Positions 11,329-23,341 of a stretch of DNA of 64,000 nt are shown here, one piece after another. The stretch covers positions 1,089,140 to 1,153,139 of the forward strand of contig NW_026705157.1 of assembly GCF_029867415.1 (NCBI RefSeq), written 5' to 3'. The DNA comes from Vicia villosa (taxonomy: Eukaryota > Streptophyta > Magnoliopsida > Fabales > Fabaceae). The notes beneath the pieces were generated by a model, which ran no database searches, was not told where the DNA came from, and saw nothing but the letters and a program-made list of their open reading frames with translations. The first letter of the stretch is position 1, and the number at the start of each line of letters is the position of its first letter. The position numbers were made by a program, and so were the translations under genes.

Positions 11329-12537
11329 TGTTAGAACAAGATTTGTTCTGATCAATTATCTTAGTTTTGATGATAACAATAATATGAATTTTGCTTAAGA
11401 TAATATGGTACTCTAATCCAATGCAATTTCCCTTTCAGGAAATATATAAAGAGTACGCATAATTCAGCGCTCAGAAGCTTTGTCTCAAAGGGTTCAGCAT
11501 GCAACATCAGAACATGGTCTGGCAAGACATCAGAAGATGGTCGAAGCAGAATCAGAACATGGGTCTATGGAAGCATCAGAAGAACAAGAGAACAGAAGCA
11601 CTGAAGTTCTGATGGTATCACGCTCAGAAGCACTTCAAGGTCAGAAGATCAGAAGATGTTATGCACCAAGCTGTTTGACTCTGATGATATTCAAACGTTG
11701 TATTCACAAACATCAGATCAGAAGGAAGTACAAGTGGCAAGTTACGCTGACTGACAAAAGGAACGTTAAAAGCTACTAAAGGCTACGTCAGTAGACACAG
11801 CGTGAACAAGGCTCGAGGTAGTTGACAAAAGCGTATAACATTAAATGCGATGCTGTACGGAAGACGCAAAGCATTAAATGCATTCAACGGTCATCTTCTC
11901 CAACGCCTATAAATATGAAGTTCTGATGAGAAGCAAGGTTAACGATCCTGAACAAAACAACGCTTATTCAACTTGCTGAAACTCTGTTCAAATCTAAACT
12001 CAGAATCTTCATCTTCATCAAAGCTCACTACATTGCTTTTGTAATATTTTAGTGAGATTAAGCTTAAACGATTAAGAGAAATATCACAGTTTGTGATTAT
12101 AGCTTTCAAGAAGCATTTGTAATACTCTTAGAATTGATTACATTAAGTTGTAAGGAACTAGAGTGATCGTGTGGATCAGAATACTCTAGGAAGTCTTAGA
12201 GGTTATCTAAGCAGGTTGTAACTAGAGTGATCGTGTGGATCAGTAGACTCTAGAAAAGTCTTAGAGGGTATCTAAGCAGTTGTTCCTGGAGTGATCAGTG
12301 TGTGATCAGTAGACTCTGGAAGACTTAGTTGCTGACTAAGTGAAGAACCATTGTAATCCGTGCGATTAGTGGATTAAATCCTCAGTTGAGGTAAATCATC
12401 TCTGCGGGGGTGGACTGGAGTAGTTTAGTTAACAACGAACCAGGATAAAAATAACTGTGCAATTTATTTTTATCTGTCTAGTTTTTAAAGCTACACTTAT
12501 TCAAACCCCCCCTTTCTAAGTGTTTTTCTATCCTTCA
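11329..12537 (+). repeat. Element C 5' LTR
   Basis: Starts TGTTAGAACAAG and ends TATCCTTCA. It matches 18946-20154. An open frame inside each LTR (11480-11779 and 19097-19396) has no recognisable domain and probably reflects the repeated CAGAAG/ATCAGAA composition. Confidence 0.95.
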
Positions 12538-12539
12538 AT

Positions 12540-12551
12540 TGGCATCAGAGC
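12540..12551 (+). other. Primer binding site, element C
   Basis: TGGCATCAGAGC two bases after the LTR matches the initiator-methionine tRNA complement typical of Ty1/copia, with one change from the usual TGGTATCAGAGC. Confidence 0.8.
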
Positions 12552-12623
12552 GCCGGTTCTAAGGTGCAAGCACTTAACCATGTTTAGAAAAGATTCAGGA
12601 AGAGAAAAACGCTTCAGTAAAAG

Positions 12624-14402
12624 ATGGTTGATGAAAGTGAATAGTCTACACCTGCATCTACATCTGGCTCTGCTGAGCAATACAACGGTAACAATGGTTA
12701 TACTAGACCGCCGGTATTTGATGGTGAAAACTTTGAATACTGGAAAGATAAACTGGAAAGTTACTTTCTTGGTCTAGATGGTGATCTATGGGATCTTCTG
12801 ATGGATGGTTACAAACATCCAGTAAATGCCAGAGGCGTAAAGCTGACAAGACAAGAAATGAATGATGATCAGAAAAAGCTTTTCAGGAATCATCATAAAT
12901 GCAGAACTGTTTTGCTGAATGCTATCTCTCATGCTGAGTATGAGAAGATATCTAACAGGGAAACGGCCTATGACATATATGAGTCATTGAAAATGACTCA
13001 TGAAGGAAATGCTCAAGTCAAGGAGACTAAAGCTCTAGCTTTAATCCAGAAGTATGAAGCCTTCAAGATGGAGGATGATGAAGACATTGAAAAGATGTTT
13101 TCAAGATTTCAAACTCTTACTGCTGGATTGAGAGTTCTTGACAAGGGATACACCAAGGCTGATCATGTAAAGAAGATCATCAGAAGCTTACCCAGAAGAT
13201 GGGGTCCTATGGTGACTGCATTCAAGATTGCAAAGAATCTGAATGAAGTTTCTCTGGAAGAGCTTATCAGTGCCTTGAGAAGTCATGAAATAGAGCTGGA
13301 CGCAAATGAGCCTCAAAAGAAAGGTAAGTCTATTGCATTAAAATCCAATATCAAGAAATGCACTAACGCTTTTCAGGCTAGAGAAGAAGATCCTGAAGAA
13401 TCAGAATCTGAAGAAGAAGATGAACTGTCCCTGATCTCCAGAAGGCTAAATCAACTCTGGAAGACCAAGCAGAGGAAGTTCAGAGGCTTCAGAAGTTCAA
13501 AGAAATTTGAACGTGGAGAATCTTCTGATGACAGAAGATTTGACAAGAAGAAGGTCATGTGCTATGAATGCAATGAGCCTGGACACTTCAAGAATGAATG
13601 TCCAAATCTTCAGAAGGAAAATTCCAAAAAGAAGTTTCATAAGAAGAAAGGTCTTATGGCAACCTGGGATGAGTCAGAAGATGATTCAGACTCTGAAGAT
13701 GAGCAGGCTAACTGTGCGCTGATGGCGACAGAAGATGACGGATCAGAATCTACATCAGAATCAGATTCTGAAGAGGTATTTTCTGAACTTACTAGAGATG
13801 AGTTAGTTTCCGGTCTAACTGAACTTCTGGAACTCAAGTCTCAGATTAGTCTCAAATACAAAAAGCTGAAGAAGCTATTTGAATTTGAAACAAAGAAGCT
13901 TGAGTTGGAAAATTCTGAATTAAAAGAAAAACTTTTAAAATTATCCAATAATGTTGGATCTCCTTCTGATTCAGAAAAATCCACTCCTAGTCTAAACCAT
14001 ATTCTGAAAGAATATGATTTAAGTTTCAGGAAGTTCTTATCTAGAAGTATTGGCAGAAGTCAGCTAGCTTCTATGATATATGCTGTGTCTGGAAACAAAA
14101 GAGTAGGCATTGGTTTTGAGGGTGAAACCCCATACAAACTTGAACCTGTTGATGAAATGAAATTCACATACAAGCCATTGTATGATCAGTTCAAGTATGG
14201 CCACTACCATGATATTAGGCACACTTCACATGCTCAAAGCTTTCACATAACACACACCAAAAAGCATGTGACACAACCTAGGAAATATCATGAAACTCAC
14301 ATTAAGAATTATCATGCTGTTTCTCCTTCTGCTTACAATGTTAAACCTAAGTTCAATCAGAACTTGAGGAGAACTAACAAGAAAGGACCCAAGAAAATGT
14401 AG
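12624..14402 (+). pseudogene. Element C gag, early nonsense codon
   Basis: The likely ATG at 12624 is followed after six codons by TAG (12642-12644). The frame is then open to 14400. It includes RPPVFDGENFEYWKD, the conserved gag N-terminus, then the UBN2-like region, an acidic stretch, a zinc knuckle CYECNEPGHFKNEC (around 13560), a second acidic stretch and a coiled-coil-like part. The terminal TAG at 14400-14402 falls before VPK, where gag-pol fusions of this group often have Trp, so it too may be a mutated Trp codon. A start at the internal ATG 12801 would lose the conserved N-terminus. Role: particle formation and RNA packaging. Confidence 0.88.
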
Positions 14403-15263
14403 GTACCAAAGAAAAAGACTATTTCTTTTGCATATTCTCTTGGCGACAAAGAAGATAAAAATCAACATGACATGTCACCTGGACTCAAGTTGATCTCAAC
14501 ACTTGAAGGGAAGAAAGACTGTCTTCCAAGTTCTGGTACTTAAATCTGTTGAAGAAACTTTGTCTGAAGGAGATCAGAAAAGATAGTTTATCAGTCTTGA
14601 AATCATTTGTCGTGTTTGTCTCTAAAGCATTGATGTTTCGTTCTTGATTATTCTGAATGCTCTAAATGCTACAGAATATACAACATTGAAACATTGATTG
14701 TGGACGAATCAATAAATATTTGGTTTTGATGATAAACTTGTTTCTGATGAAACAAAGCAGCTTAAGAATTTCTGCAGATACAATTTTGTCGTATCAGAAG
14801 CTGCAGAACAAAGAAGTGAATCTCCAGAAGCTGTGTTTATCAGAAGTAATGGATCAGAAGATCATTCAGATTTATATCAACACACTTCAGAAGGAATGTT
14901 TCCAGAAGAGAAACTTGATCAGATCAGAAGCAGTGATCAGAATCTGAAGGCGTAAAGTCTATTCTGAAATTTACAGCTGTCATCTATTATCTGATAGTGA
15001 ACACGTGTCTGTACGGTTAGTAAAAAGCGTGCAGTTGAAAAGACGCCGACCTAGGTAACTGTATTAAATCATTTCATTTACTGTGTTCTCTCTCCTAATG
15101 TCATTTCTCATTAAATGCATAATGATTTCTGTTTAAATCTTTTAAATAACCCGCTTCATCTTCATTCCCTCTTTTTCTCTCTTTCTCTCTCTTTTGTGCA
15201 TTCACTTCGTTGCATTTCTCTTCAAACCCTAGTTTTCTGATTTGATCTCAAAGCATTATCATC
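14403..15263 (+). other. Element C: gap where pol is missing
   Basis: After gag the frame continues for about 45 codons with no recognisable protease, integrase, reverse transcriptase or RNase H motif. The rest is non-coding and ends in a CT-rich leader (15170-15240) ahead of the next ORF. The whole pol is absent. Confidence 0.75.
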
Positions 15264-17723
15264 ATGAACTCTTCCTCCTGTTCATCTTCCTCAAAAGAAA
15301 GACTTACTTCTTCACAAATCCTTCTACGAAATTATGAATATGCTCCTTTGAAAACTTGCTTGATACCCACGAAGGACCTGGAGGTTTTATGTGAAACTGC
15401 TGTGGACTTCAACAATCTTAAAGCGAATGGCTTTAAGTGTGATGCAAGAATCCTTGAGCAAGGATGGTCCAAGTATCTCAATAGATTGGTTGGTCCAATT
15501 TATCCTGATCTTGTGAAGGATTTCTGGGTACATGCAACGGTTACCCCAACGGCCATCATTTCATTCGTGCTAGGGCATGAAGTGGTTATCTCTGAAAAAC
15601 TGATCTGGAAGCTATACAATCTGAATGATGAAGAAGGTTGGTCTGGTTTTCGATATACATCTGTTGATTGGTCAATAGTTGAAAAACAAATCTCTAAGTC
15701 TTCTGGGATTGACTCTAATAACACAGGCACCTTGAGGCCATTTTATAGGGTATGGGCTGAGATTATTCTGGGTTCTCTTCATCACAGAAAAAGGATGCTC
15801 TCTTCCTCTTACATCAGTCCAGATCACAAGCACACTCTTTTCTGCATTGGCAAAAAGACTGAGATCAACATCTCTCACATTCTGTTTGAGAATCTGAAAA
15901 CTTCAATCTTTGAGTCAAGAGAAGAGGAAAGGGCGAAGTACCCTCATCTTCCAAGAACGACTATTCCGTTTGGAAGAATGATTTCAGACATTCTTATTGA
16001 AAGCAAAGTGCTGGACTCCATCAGAAAACTCAATGCATCCCATTTGCTTGGAGTAGTTCAAGGTCCCATTTTTAATGGTGTGGATCTGTTCAGATTAGAA
16101 CTCATTAAAAATGTACCTTCTGTGTGCCAAAGCTTTCCTGACATTCTCTCAAGAAGAGTTGTTGCTGAAGGTTTTCCCTCCCTGTTTCAAGAAGAACTGC
16201 ATCAGGTTGTCAAGTCTTACCTGGAAGATTGTGTTAGGAAGCAATCTGATATTGATCCTGCTTGGATCCGTGGCAGATTACTTCCGTCCAAGGCTGATCT
16301 TCTGAAGAAGGATCAGAAGGAACTAAAGGCTAGGCTAAAAAGAAAAGCCCAAGAAGATGAGGCTGAGAAAGCCAAGAAGTTGAGGGTCACCTATGATCCT
16401 GACAAGGTGGACTCTGAAGAACGAAGAGATAAAAGGATCAGAGATTCCTTTCGCAGAACAAGATCTTCTTCTTCTGTACAAATCTCCAGAAAGGTTTTTA
16501 CTCCACCTCCTTCTGTCCCTAAACCTTCTCCCCAATCACCTCCTTCTGAACCAAACGTAAACTTCACCTTACCAAATCCTTCTCCATCATCCTTCTCCTC
16601 TCCCATTCTAAACCCCACACCTTTAAGTATTCTTCCCCCAACTCCGTCTGATAAATCTTTCTCACCAATTCCCTTTACAAACACTCCATCCTCGTCTTAA
16701 TCTATCATTTCTGATATTCCATCCTCATCAATCATTCTCTCAGATATCCCTTCTTCCTCATCCACCGTACCTCCACCTTCTATATCCCATCCCTTACCTA
16801 CCAGAAAATCCAAACCTTACTGTCTTCTCTACCCTGACTACAAATTCACCTTCAATCCGCCTGAACCTGAACCCTATACCTACCTGGAACTTTTCAGACA
16901 TGAGGTGATTAGCAGTCTAGACCTTCTGAAGGATGCATTCCTAAATGGTCTGGATGATGTTTCTACAAGAAATCTCTGGAGAAGATTTCGCAAGGATTTT
17001 CAAGTAGAAGCAATGGAAGTACAGAAAAGATTAGTGGCTGCTGCCCCTGGTTACCCTGGTTACCTTCTGGAGGAAGATAATGGTATATACTACCATCCTC
17101 TCAGAAATTGTGTTGCTGCTGAGGAGAAGCCCTTTGTGGATGAATTGGAAGTATTAAGACTGGCTGCTGAAATGGAAGCAAATCCATGCAGGGATATGGT
17201 TATCTTTATTCCTGACTATCCTGTTCTGCTCGGAGATTTCAAGACTCTTTTTGACTATCTGAGGGAAAACCCGTCTGAGAAAGATCCAAACTTGGTCATT
17301 CCAGAAGTTGTTGACCCACCAGAAGTTGAAGGCCCTTCTGCTCCAAGGAATCTAGCTGCCATTCTTCAGGCACTTGAGAATGGAGACTCGGAAATTCCTG
17401 CTGCAGAATATGGAGATGCTTCTATGCAAGAAGCAGATGCTGAAGATCATGTTGCTAAAACTGTTCCTGTTGAGGAAATACCTGCAAATGATCTATCTAT
17501 GGAGGCGACAGATCAACATGCTATTCCTGTGGTTGAAAGCGGTGAAGCTTCTTCTGATGAATCTTCTCGTCTTGCAAGGACTCTGGAAGAAATTCAGAAA
17601 AGACAGGATGAGCAAAGCTCACTCAATGCTGAGTATAGCGCTTTCATGGTGAGGCAAGAAGGACACAACAATATGGTTCAAGAGATGCTGACCAAGATCT
17701 TGTCAAGACTAGGGCCATCTTAG
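15264..17723 (+). pseudogene. Element C extra ORF (plant-transposon/env-like type), one stop
   Basis: The frame from ATG 15264 is open for 478 codons to TAA at 16698-16700, then stays open in the same phase to the stop at 17721-17723, about 819 codons in all. Residues ~80-130 (WVHATVTPTAIISFVLGHEV and on) fit the pattern of the 'putative plant transposon protein' domain found in Sirevirus extra ORFs. A Ser/Pro-rich linker carries the stop. The C-terminal part ends in a coiled-coil-like segment. It is often labelled envelope-like from its position; I see no convincing signal peptide or membrane segment. Function unknown. Elements A and B have a shorter ORF of similar kind in the same place. 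Confidence 0.75.
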
Positions 17724-18379
17724 ATTGAGTCTGTGTTGTTTCTTTCTTCTCGTTGCATCTGTCTTTGTGCATCTGATCTTTCTTACCTTCATGTACTTCT
17801 GTACCTGCTGTTTGAACTTCAATGAAATCAACTTCTTCCTCCGTGTGTTTCGTTTTGTTTGTCTCTGAATCTTTTTTGCTTTTTGATGATATGACAAAAA
17901 GGGGGAGAAAGATAAATGATAAATGATTTGATTTAATCAGTTGCTCTCACTAACAAGAACTGCAAGTTCTATATGGTTTAAGTGTTTTGCAGGTATAAAG
18001 AAGTGAAAAGAATCTTCAAAGCAAACACAAGAAGCAAAACCATGGAAACTGAAGCAAGCTGAGTGCTGTCAAGCTTCAGAAATCAGAAGCAAGAAAGAAG
18101 AATGAATCAGAAGCACTGATAATAGAATTTGATCCATATTTGTCTATTTGTTCTGACAAAATTCTATTTGCTCTGATACATATAATGTTATGGCTCTGAT
18201 ACATATAATGTGTTCAAATATACATTTTATGTTCTAACTCGTTCATGCTGACTTTTGTCGTTTAGTTTTTGTTCTGTAACATTTCAGGATGTAGAGATGC
18301 TCTGATGATGCTCTGGTACATTCAACAATGTTCTGATACAAATCTAGCATGAAGTGATGTTGGCAGAAATTCAAAGCTC
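17724..18379 (+). other. Element C 3' untranslated region
   Basis: Non-coding, between the extra ORF and the 70-bp repeats. It contains an internal AAAAAGGGGGAGA tract near 17895-17908, a polypurine-like sequence far upstream of the one used. No gene seen. Confidence 0.6.
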
Positions 18380-18715
18380 TGAAGCTATCCGAGGGAAGCA
18401 GAAATCAGAAGTTGCGAATGTTCTAAAGATCCAGAAAACTCAAGTTCTGAAGCTGTCCTAAATGGAAGCAGAAATCAGAAGCTGTGAATGTTCAGAAGAT
18501 CAAAGAAATTCAAGTTCTGAAGCTGTCCTGAATGGAAGCAGAAATCAGAAGCTGTGAATGTTCAGAAGATCAAAGAAATTAAAGTTCTGAAGTTGTCCTA
18601 GATGGAAGCAGGAATCAGAAGCTGTGAGTGTTCTAGGGATCTAAAGAAATTCTAGTTCTGAAGCTGTCCTATGGAAGCAGAAGTCAGAAGCTATGAATTC
18701 TCTGAAGACAAAAGC
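18380..18715 (+). repeat. 70-bp tandem repeat in element C
   Basis: About five copies of a unit beginning GAAGCTGTCCT. Successive starts at 18449, 18519 and 18589 are exactly 70 bp apart. Outer copies are more diverged, which suggests growth from the centre. Confidence 0.85.
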
Positions 18716-18781
18716 TTATATGATCGTCTCTACCGAAATAATCAGGGAAGTCTTTTATTAAAGTTCTTCGAGTATTTATTT

Positions 18782-18945
18782 CAGGGGGAGATTATTTATC
18801 TCAGGGGGAGATTGTTAATCTCAGGGGGAGACATATTCATATGCTTATGCTATAGCTGTGTAATTTGTCTTTTGCCGTCTATTCTTTCTGATCGCAAATT
18901 CATATCATTTATATATGTTTTTGTCATCATCAAAAAGGGGGAGAT
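18782..18945 (+). promoter_or_regulatory. Multiple polypurine tracts of element C
   Basis: CAGGGGGAGA occurs at 18782, 18802 and 18822, exactly 20 bp apart. The tract AAAAAGGGGGAGAT (18932-18945) directly abuts the 3' LTR and is the likely plus-strand primer. Several such tracts near the 3' LTR are a known Sirevirus trait. Confidence 0.8.
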
Positions 18946-20154
18946 TGTTAGAACAAGATTTGTTCTGATCAATTATCTTAGTTTTGATGATAACAATAAT
19001 ATGAATTTTGCTTAAGATAATATGGTACTCTAATCCAATGCAATTTCCCTTTCAGGAAATATATAAAGAGTACGCATAATTCAGCGCTCAGAAGCTTTGT
19101 CTCAAAGGGTTCAGCATGCAACATCAGAACATGGTCTGGCAAGACATCAGAAGATGGTCGAAGCAGAATCAGAACATGGGTCTATGGAAGCATCAGAAGA
19201 ACAAGAGAACAGAAGCACTGAAGTTCTGATGGTATCACGCTCAGAAGCACTTCAAGGTCAGAAGATCAGAAGATGCTATGCACCAAGCTGTTTGACTCTG
19301 ATGATATTCAAACGTTGTATTCACAAACATCAGATCAGAAGGAAGTACAAGTGGCAAGTTACGCTGACTGACAAAAGGAACGTTAAAAGCTACTAAAGGC
19401 TACGTCAGTAGACACAGCGTGAACAAGGCTCGAGGTAGTTGACAAAAGCGTATAACATTAAATGCGATGCTGTACGGAAGACGCAAAGCATTAAATGCAT
19501 TCAACGGTCATCTTCTCCAACGCCTATAAATATGAAGTTCTGATGAGAAGCAAGGTTAACGATCCTGAACAAAACAACGCTTATTCAACTTGCTGAAACT
19601 CTGTTCAAATCTAAACTCAGAATCTTCATCTTCATCAAAGCTCACTACATTGCTTTTGTAATATTTTAGTGAGATTAAGCTTAAACGATTAAGAGAAATA
19701 TCACAGTTTGTGATTATAGCTTTCAAGAAGCATTTGTAATACTCTTAGAATTGATTACATTAAGTTGTAAGGAACTAGAGTGATCGTGTGGATCAGAATA
19801 CTCTAGGAAGTCTTAGAGGTTATCTAAGCAGGTTGTAACTAGAGTGATCGTGTGGATCAGTAGACTCTAGAAAAGTCTTAGAGGGTATCTAAGCAGTTGT
19901 TCCTGGAGTGATCAGTGTGTGATCAGTAGACTCTGGAAGACTTAGTTGCTGACTAAGTGAAGAACCATTGTAATCCGTGCGATTAGTGGATTAAATCCTC
20001 AGTTGAGGTAAATCATCTCTGCGGGGGTGGACTGGAGTAGTTTAGTTAACAACGAACCAGGATAAAAATAACTGTGCAATTTATTTTTATCTGTCTAGTT
20101 TTTAAAGCTACACTTATTCAAACCCCCCCTTTCTAAGTGTTTTTCTATCCTTCA
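18946..20154 (+). repeat. Element C 3' LTR
   Basis: 1,209 bp, same start and end as the 5' LTR. Followed by CGAAC (20155-20159), the duplicated target. Confidence 0.95.
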
Positions 20155-20159
20155 CGAAC

Positions 20160-21474
20160 CACTATCGAAACGATTATATATGTGTTTAAAAACCAGTCAA
20201 AGACTTGAGGTGAATGATAAGAGTATATGTTGCAGAATCAAAGCGTTTCTCTTATTGAAAATCAGATTAACTTTTTGTATGATGGACAATGTTTGCAATG
20301 CAGTAAGAGTGATAGAAACAAATATACAAACACTTGGTGATAATGATCAAATTGAAGGTGATTCAATGTGTGGTGGATTGTGATGTTTATGTAAGTTCTT
20401 AATTCACAATCTTAACACTCGAATCGTTGATCAATTTGCTATTATAACCGAATATGAACAGAATGTAAATGAAAAGGTAAAAGCGACAAGAACACGATAT
20501 TTGTTTAGGCTGTTCGTCGATCGTCCTCGCTACGACTCCGTCTGCCCCCAATTCCAAATTGAAATTGGGTAATCTTTCATTAATGTTGAAAGTAGTATAT
20601 ACAAAGAAGATAACAAAGCGATAAACGATAAATCAATTATGTCGATCCTTTGAATCTTCTTCCCCCTTAATCTTGAGCAAGATCAAGGTTATCCAAGAGC
20701 TTCACTTTGATTCCCTTCTGCAGTGTCTTGATTCCTTGAACTCCCCGTTCCTCAATCGTTACACTCAGCCGAATCCTCAATGAACGCCTCTTGATAAAAA
20801 CCCCCAAGAACCACCCGTCGTGGAGGACAAAACCCGCAGATTTTATTCACCAACAAACCCCACAAACCTTCACCCACTAGGAATCTTCAATTCCGTTCCA
20901 TGGACGTTATCGAACTCATCACTAACCCGCAACGCAAGAATGATTATGTGTAATTGTGTTGGAGATGATGAAGAACGAAGATGAGAAGCGTTTGTGTATC
21001 TTTCAGTCGTTGGTGTTTTCTTGAATAATGAGCCTTTGATGATATATAAGATAGCTTAGCAGTTGGAGATGAGAGAAACAGAATTTTTGGCATTCTTGAT
21101 CAGTTAGGTCGACCTCTTGTAGAGGTTAGGTCGACCTAGCAATGCTTGCTGAAGTTTGCTCCCAGTTAGGTCGACCTGTTGAAGGAGTAGGTCGACCAGA
21201 ATCCTCTTCTGATGCGTTCTGGGAACATTTTCTTAGATTAGGTCGACCTAGTTGTTATGTAGGTCGACCTAGCAGCAGTATATGTATTTTTCTTCATTTT
21301 AGGTCGACCTGGGTTGACAGTAGGTCGACCTAACTGCTGATTTTCTGCATTTTCCTTGTTCAGCTTGTGTTGAGTCGACCTATATGCATAGTAGATCATC
21401 CTGTGCTTTGTTTGGATGCTCATTTGAGTTTGCCATAAATCAAAAACATCTTTGAGTGTAATCTTGTATTCACA
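20160..21474 (-). repeat. Element B 3' LTR, main part
   Basis: Continues 11215-11328 after the element C insertion, giving an LTR of about 1,429 bp. It matches 26184-27614 closely with a few differences. It holds the same AGGTCGACCT pairs (about 21105-21390). It ends with CACA at 21474, next to the reversed polypurine tract. Confidence 0.92.
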
Positions 21475-21919
21475 TACTCCCCCTTTTTGATGATGGCAAA
21501 CCAATAGTCAAAAGCTTTGGTAGTAAGTGATGAAGACTCAACAAGGCTCCCCCGTACATCCAGCATCTATCTCTCAACCAAGCAATCTCTCAACCAAGCA
21601 ATCTCTTCACAAAGCTCCCCCGTACACTCAGCATCTATTGCATCTATCTCCCCCTTTGACAACATCAAAAAGAGAAACAAGGAAACAGAGTAGGAGAGTA
21701 ACAAGAGAAATAAAGAATACCGGTAGTCATAGAGATAGATAACATGTAAATATTGAACCAATAAGAGCCAATCATGTTTTAAAGAAACACCACAACATAC
21801 ATAGTAGTCCAAGAGAATTATAGAAAATAACACAAAAAGGTACTACATCATATAGAATTTTAACATAATGCTTAATGAAATGAAATGCAATGACATGATG
21901 ATATGATGAAGAATCCATC
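21475..21919 (-). other. Element B 3' untranslated region and polypurine tract
   Basis: TACTCCCCCTTTTT at 21475-21488 is the polypurine tract in reverse, abutting the LTR. Further tracts of the form CTCCCCCGTAC and CTCCCCCTTTG lie at about 21547-21660. No gene seen. Confidence 0.75.
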
Positions 21920-23341
21920 CTAACGCCTGCCCCTTCTTCCTCTTCCTCTTTGAAATGTGTGAGGCCGATCTTCTTCAACTTGTTCCAACAGATCCAGCAC
22001 AGACATGTTAAGAGTATTGAAGCTTTGACTTATGTTTGCATGACGATGCAATGCCGTTTCCTCAGACTGATTCTGTCTTAGAGTAGAGTTGGAGGCAAAA
22101 GTCTCAAAATCGTTTTTGTGGTCTTGAACCAAACTATATAGCGATTGATATTGACGTTGTTGTTCATCATACCTATCTTGTTGAAGCTGCTGCATGGTTT
22201 GGAACTGAAGTTGCTGTGTTTCAAAGTTCTGCTGTTGTTGAAGTTGCATAGCTTCAAGCATAGATACTATGTTGGATTGATCAGGAGGAGGTGGAGCAGT
22301 GTATCCCCAAGGAATTTCTTCCTCTTGAGACGGAACATATTGCCAATTTGGATCCGTGTCATGAGCTATGTCTTCCATGGTTTGATCCTCATCATTTGCT
22401 ATTTCTTGATCATTTCCCTCTTCCTCATTTCCTACATTGTTTCCAAACTCCGTGGGATCATCATAGTTGTAGATAACCTTCCCTGTTCCCTTTTGAATGA
22501 GATAATAGGTTTTCCTAACAGGATTCCAATGATATCCCATAAGATTCAAGGTGGTTTGTGAGAATTCTTGAGATTGATGTATGCGAGTGTAGTGTAAGTG
22601 ATCAAGTCGCATACCGAAGTGATTGACAATTGTTTGAATGATTGATCCATAACACAGGGCTGTAGTTTTCTGTTTGACCTCATGAAACTTAGCAGCTAGG
22701 AAGTGAGGCCAGTGTAAACGTGTTCTATTTTGCAGCAGATACATGAGCACCACTTCATTCCTTTCAATTCTCGAATATCCTCCTGCCCTTGGTCGAATGA
22801 TTCTTGAGATTACCCAATTCAAGAGCCTAGGATCTCGCTTCAGATGACCGGCTGTTATTGTTTCATTAGATCTGTCAAATACGGAAGGGTCTTTGAGGAT
22901 AGTCTTCATGTAGGCCTCATGGTCATAGTTTCCCGGTACATCCCCGTCTACCATACAGAGTTCATCACCTACAATTTTCAGACCAAAGATACTAATCCAA
23001 ACCCGTTTGTCAACAACATGCGACCTAGAGCCCATTTTGAAACGGAAATTACAACCATCCCCTTTTGTAAATCCTGCATAGAAGGCCCTAACGGTATTTT
23101 CACAGTACGGAGTATCACATTGCACTAAGGGATGAATATTTTGATGTTCAATCAAAGCAGCGACGTCAGGGATATGCATGTTTTCGACAAGATTTGGATC
23201 ATAGGTATATTGCTTAACAATTTTTCTTTTCATCTGCCACTTCTCAAAATTTTCTCTACAATCAAGATGAACAAGAGCACTTACCGGTTGAGATGATGAA
23301 CTAGAAGCAATTTCCTTTCCTTTTCTTGATTTTGGAGGCAT
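21920..23341 (-). CDS. Element B extra ORF, 473 residues, intact
   Basis: Starts at ATG 23341 with a basic, Ser-rich N-terminus (PPKSRKGKEIASSSSS). Residues ~75-180 hold a region with VRAFYAGF and ISIFGLK, resembling the 'putative plant transposon protein' domain. After an acidic stretch (~320-345) comes a Gln-rich, probably coiled-coil segment, and the protein ends in an Arg/Gly-rich tail. I see no signal peptide or membrane helix, so the envelope-like label often given to this position is not supported. It is collinear with the broken copy in element A (both 474 codons with stop). Function unknown; the basic ends suggest nucleic-acid or gag contact, which is inference. Confidence 0.8.
   Translation of the reverse strand: MPPKSRKGKEIASSSSSQPVSALVHLDCRENFEKWQMKRKIVKQYTYDPNLVENMHIPDVAALIEHQNIHPLVQCDTPYCENTVRAFYAGFTKGDGCNFRFKMGSRSHVVDKRVWISIFGLKIVGDELCMVDGDVPGNYDHEAYMKTILKDPSVFDRSNETITAGHLKRDPRLLNWVISRIIRPRAGGYSRIERNEVVLMYLLQNRTRLHWPHFLAAKFHEVKQKTTALCYGSIIQTIVNHFGMRLDHLHYTRIHQSQEFSQTTLNLMGYHWNPVRKTYYLIQKGTGKVIYNYDDPTEFGNNVGNEEEGNDQEIANDEDQTMEDIAHDTDPNWQYVPSQEEEIPWGYTAPPPPDQSNIVSMLEAMQLQQQQNFETQQLQFQTMQQLQQDRYDEQQRQYQSLYSLVQDHKNDFETFASNSTLRQNQSEETALHRHANISQSFNTLNMSVLDLLEQVEEDRPHTFQRGRGRRGRR

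Larger units (their letters stand above)
11329..20154 (+). mobile_element. Element C: pol-less Sirevirus-like copia element
   Basis: 8,826 bp with two 1,209-bp LTRs (11329-12537, 18946-20154) in which I noticed one difference (near 11655 versus 19272), so it is recent. Target duplication CGAAC flanks it. It has a copia-type PBS at 12540, a gag frame, an 860-bp stretch where pol should be, a long extra ORF, a 70-bp tandem repeat, three spaced GGGGGAGA tracts and a final polypurine tract before the 3' LTR. Repeated polypurine tracts and an extra ORF after pol are known in Sireviruses. Both ORFs are broken only by single stop codons. Confidence 0.95.

Noticed and set aside
11480..11779. A 99-codon frame repeated identically at 19097-19396, first read as a conserved small gene.
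   Set aside because: Both copies lie in the two LTRs of element C, so identity is due to the LTR. No domain is visible.
15264..17723. Calling the extra ORFs of A, B and C true envelope genes.
   Set aside because: No convincing signal peptide, transmembrane segment or cleavage site is visible. Position alone is not evidence.
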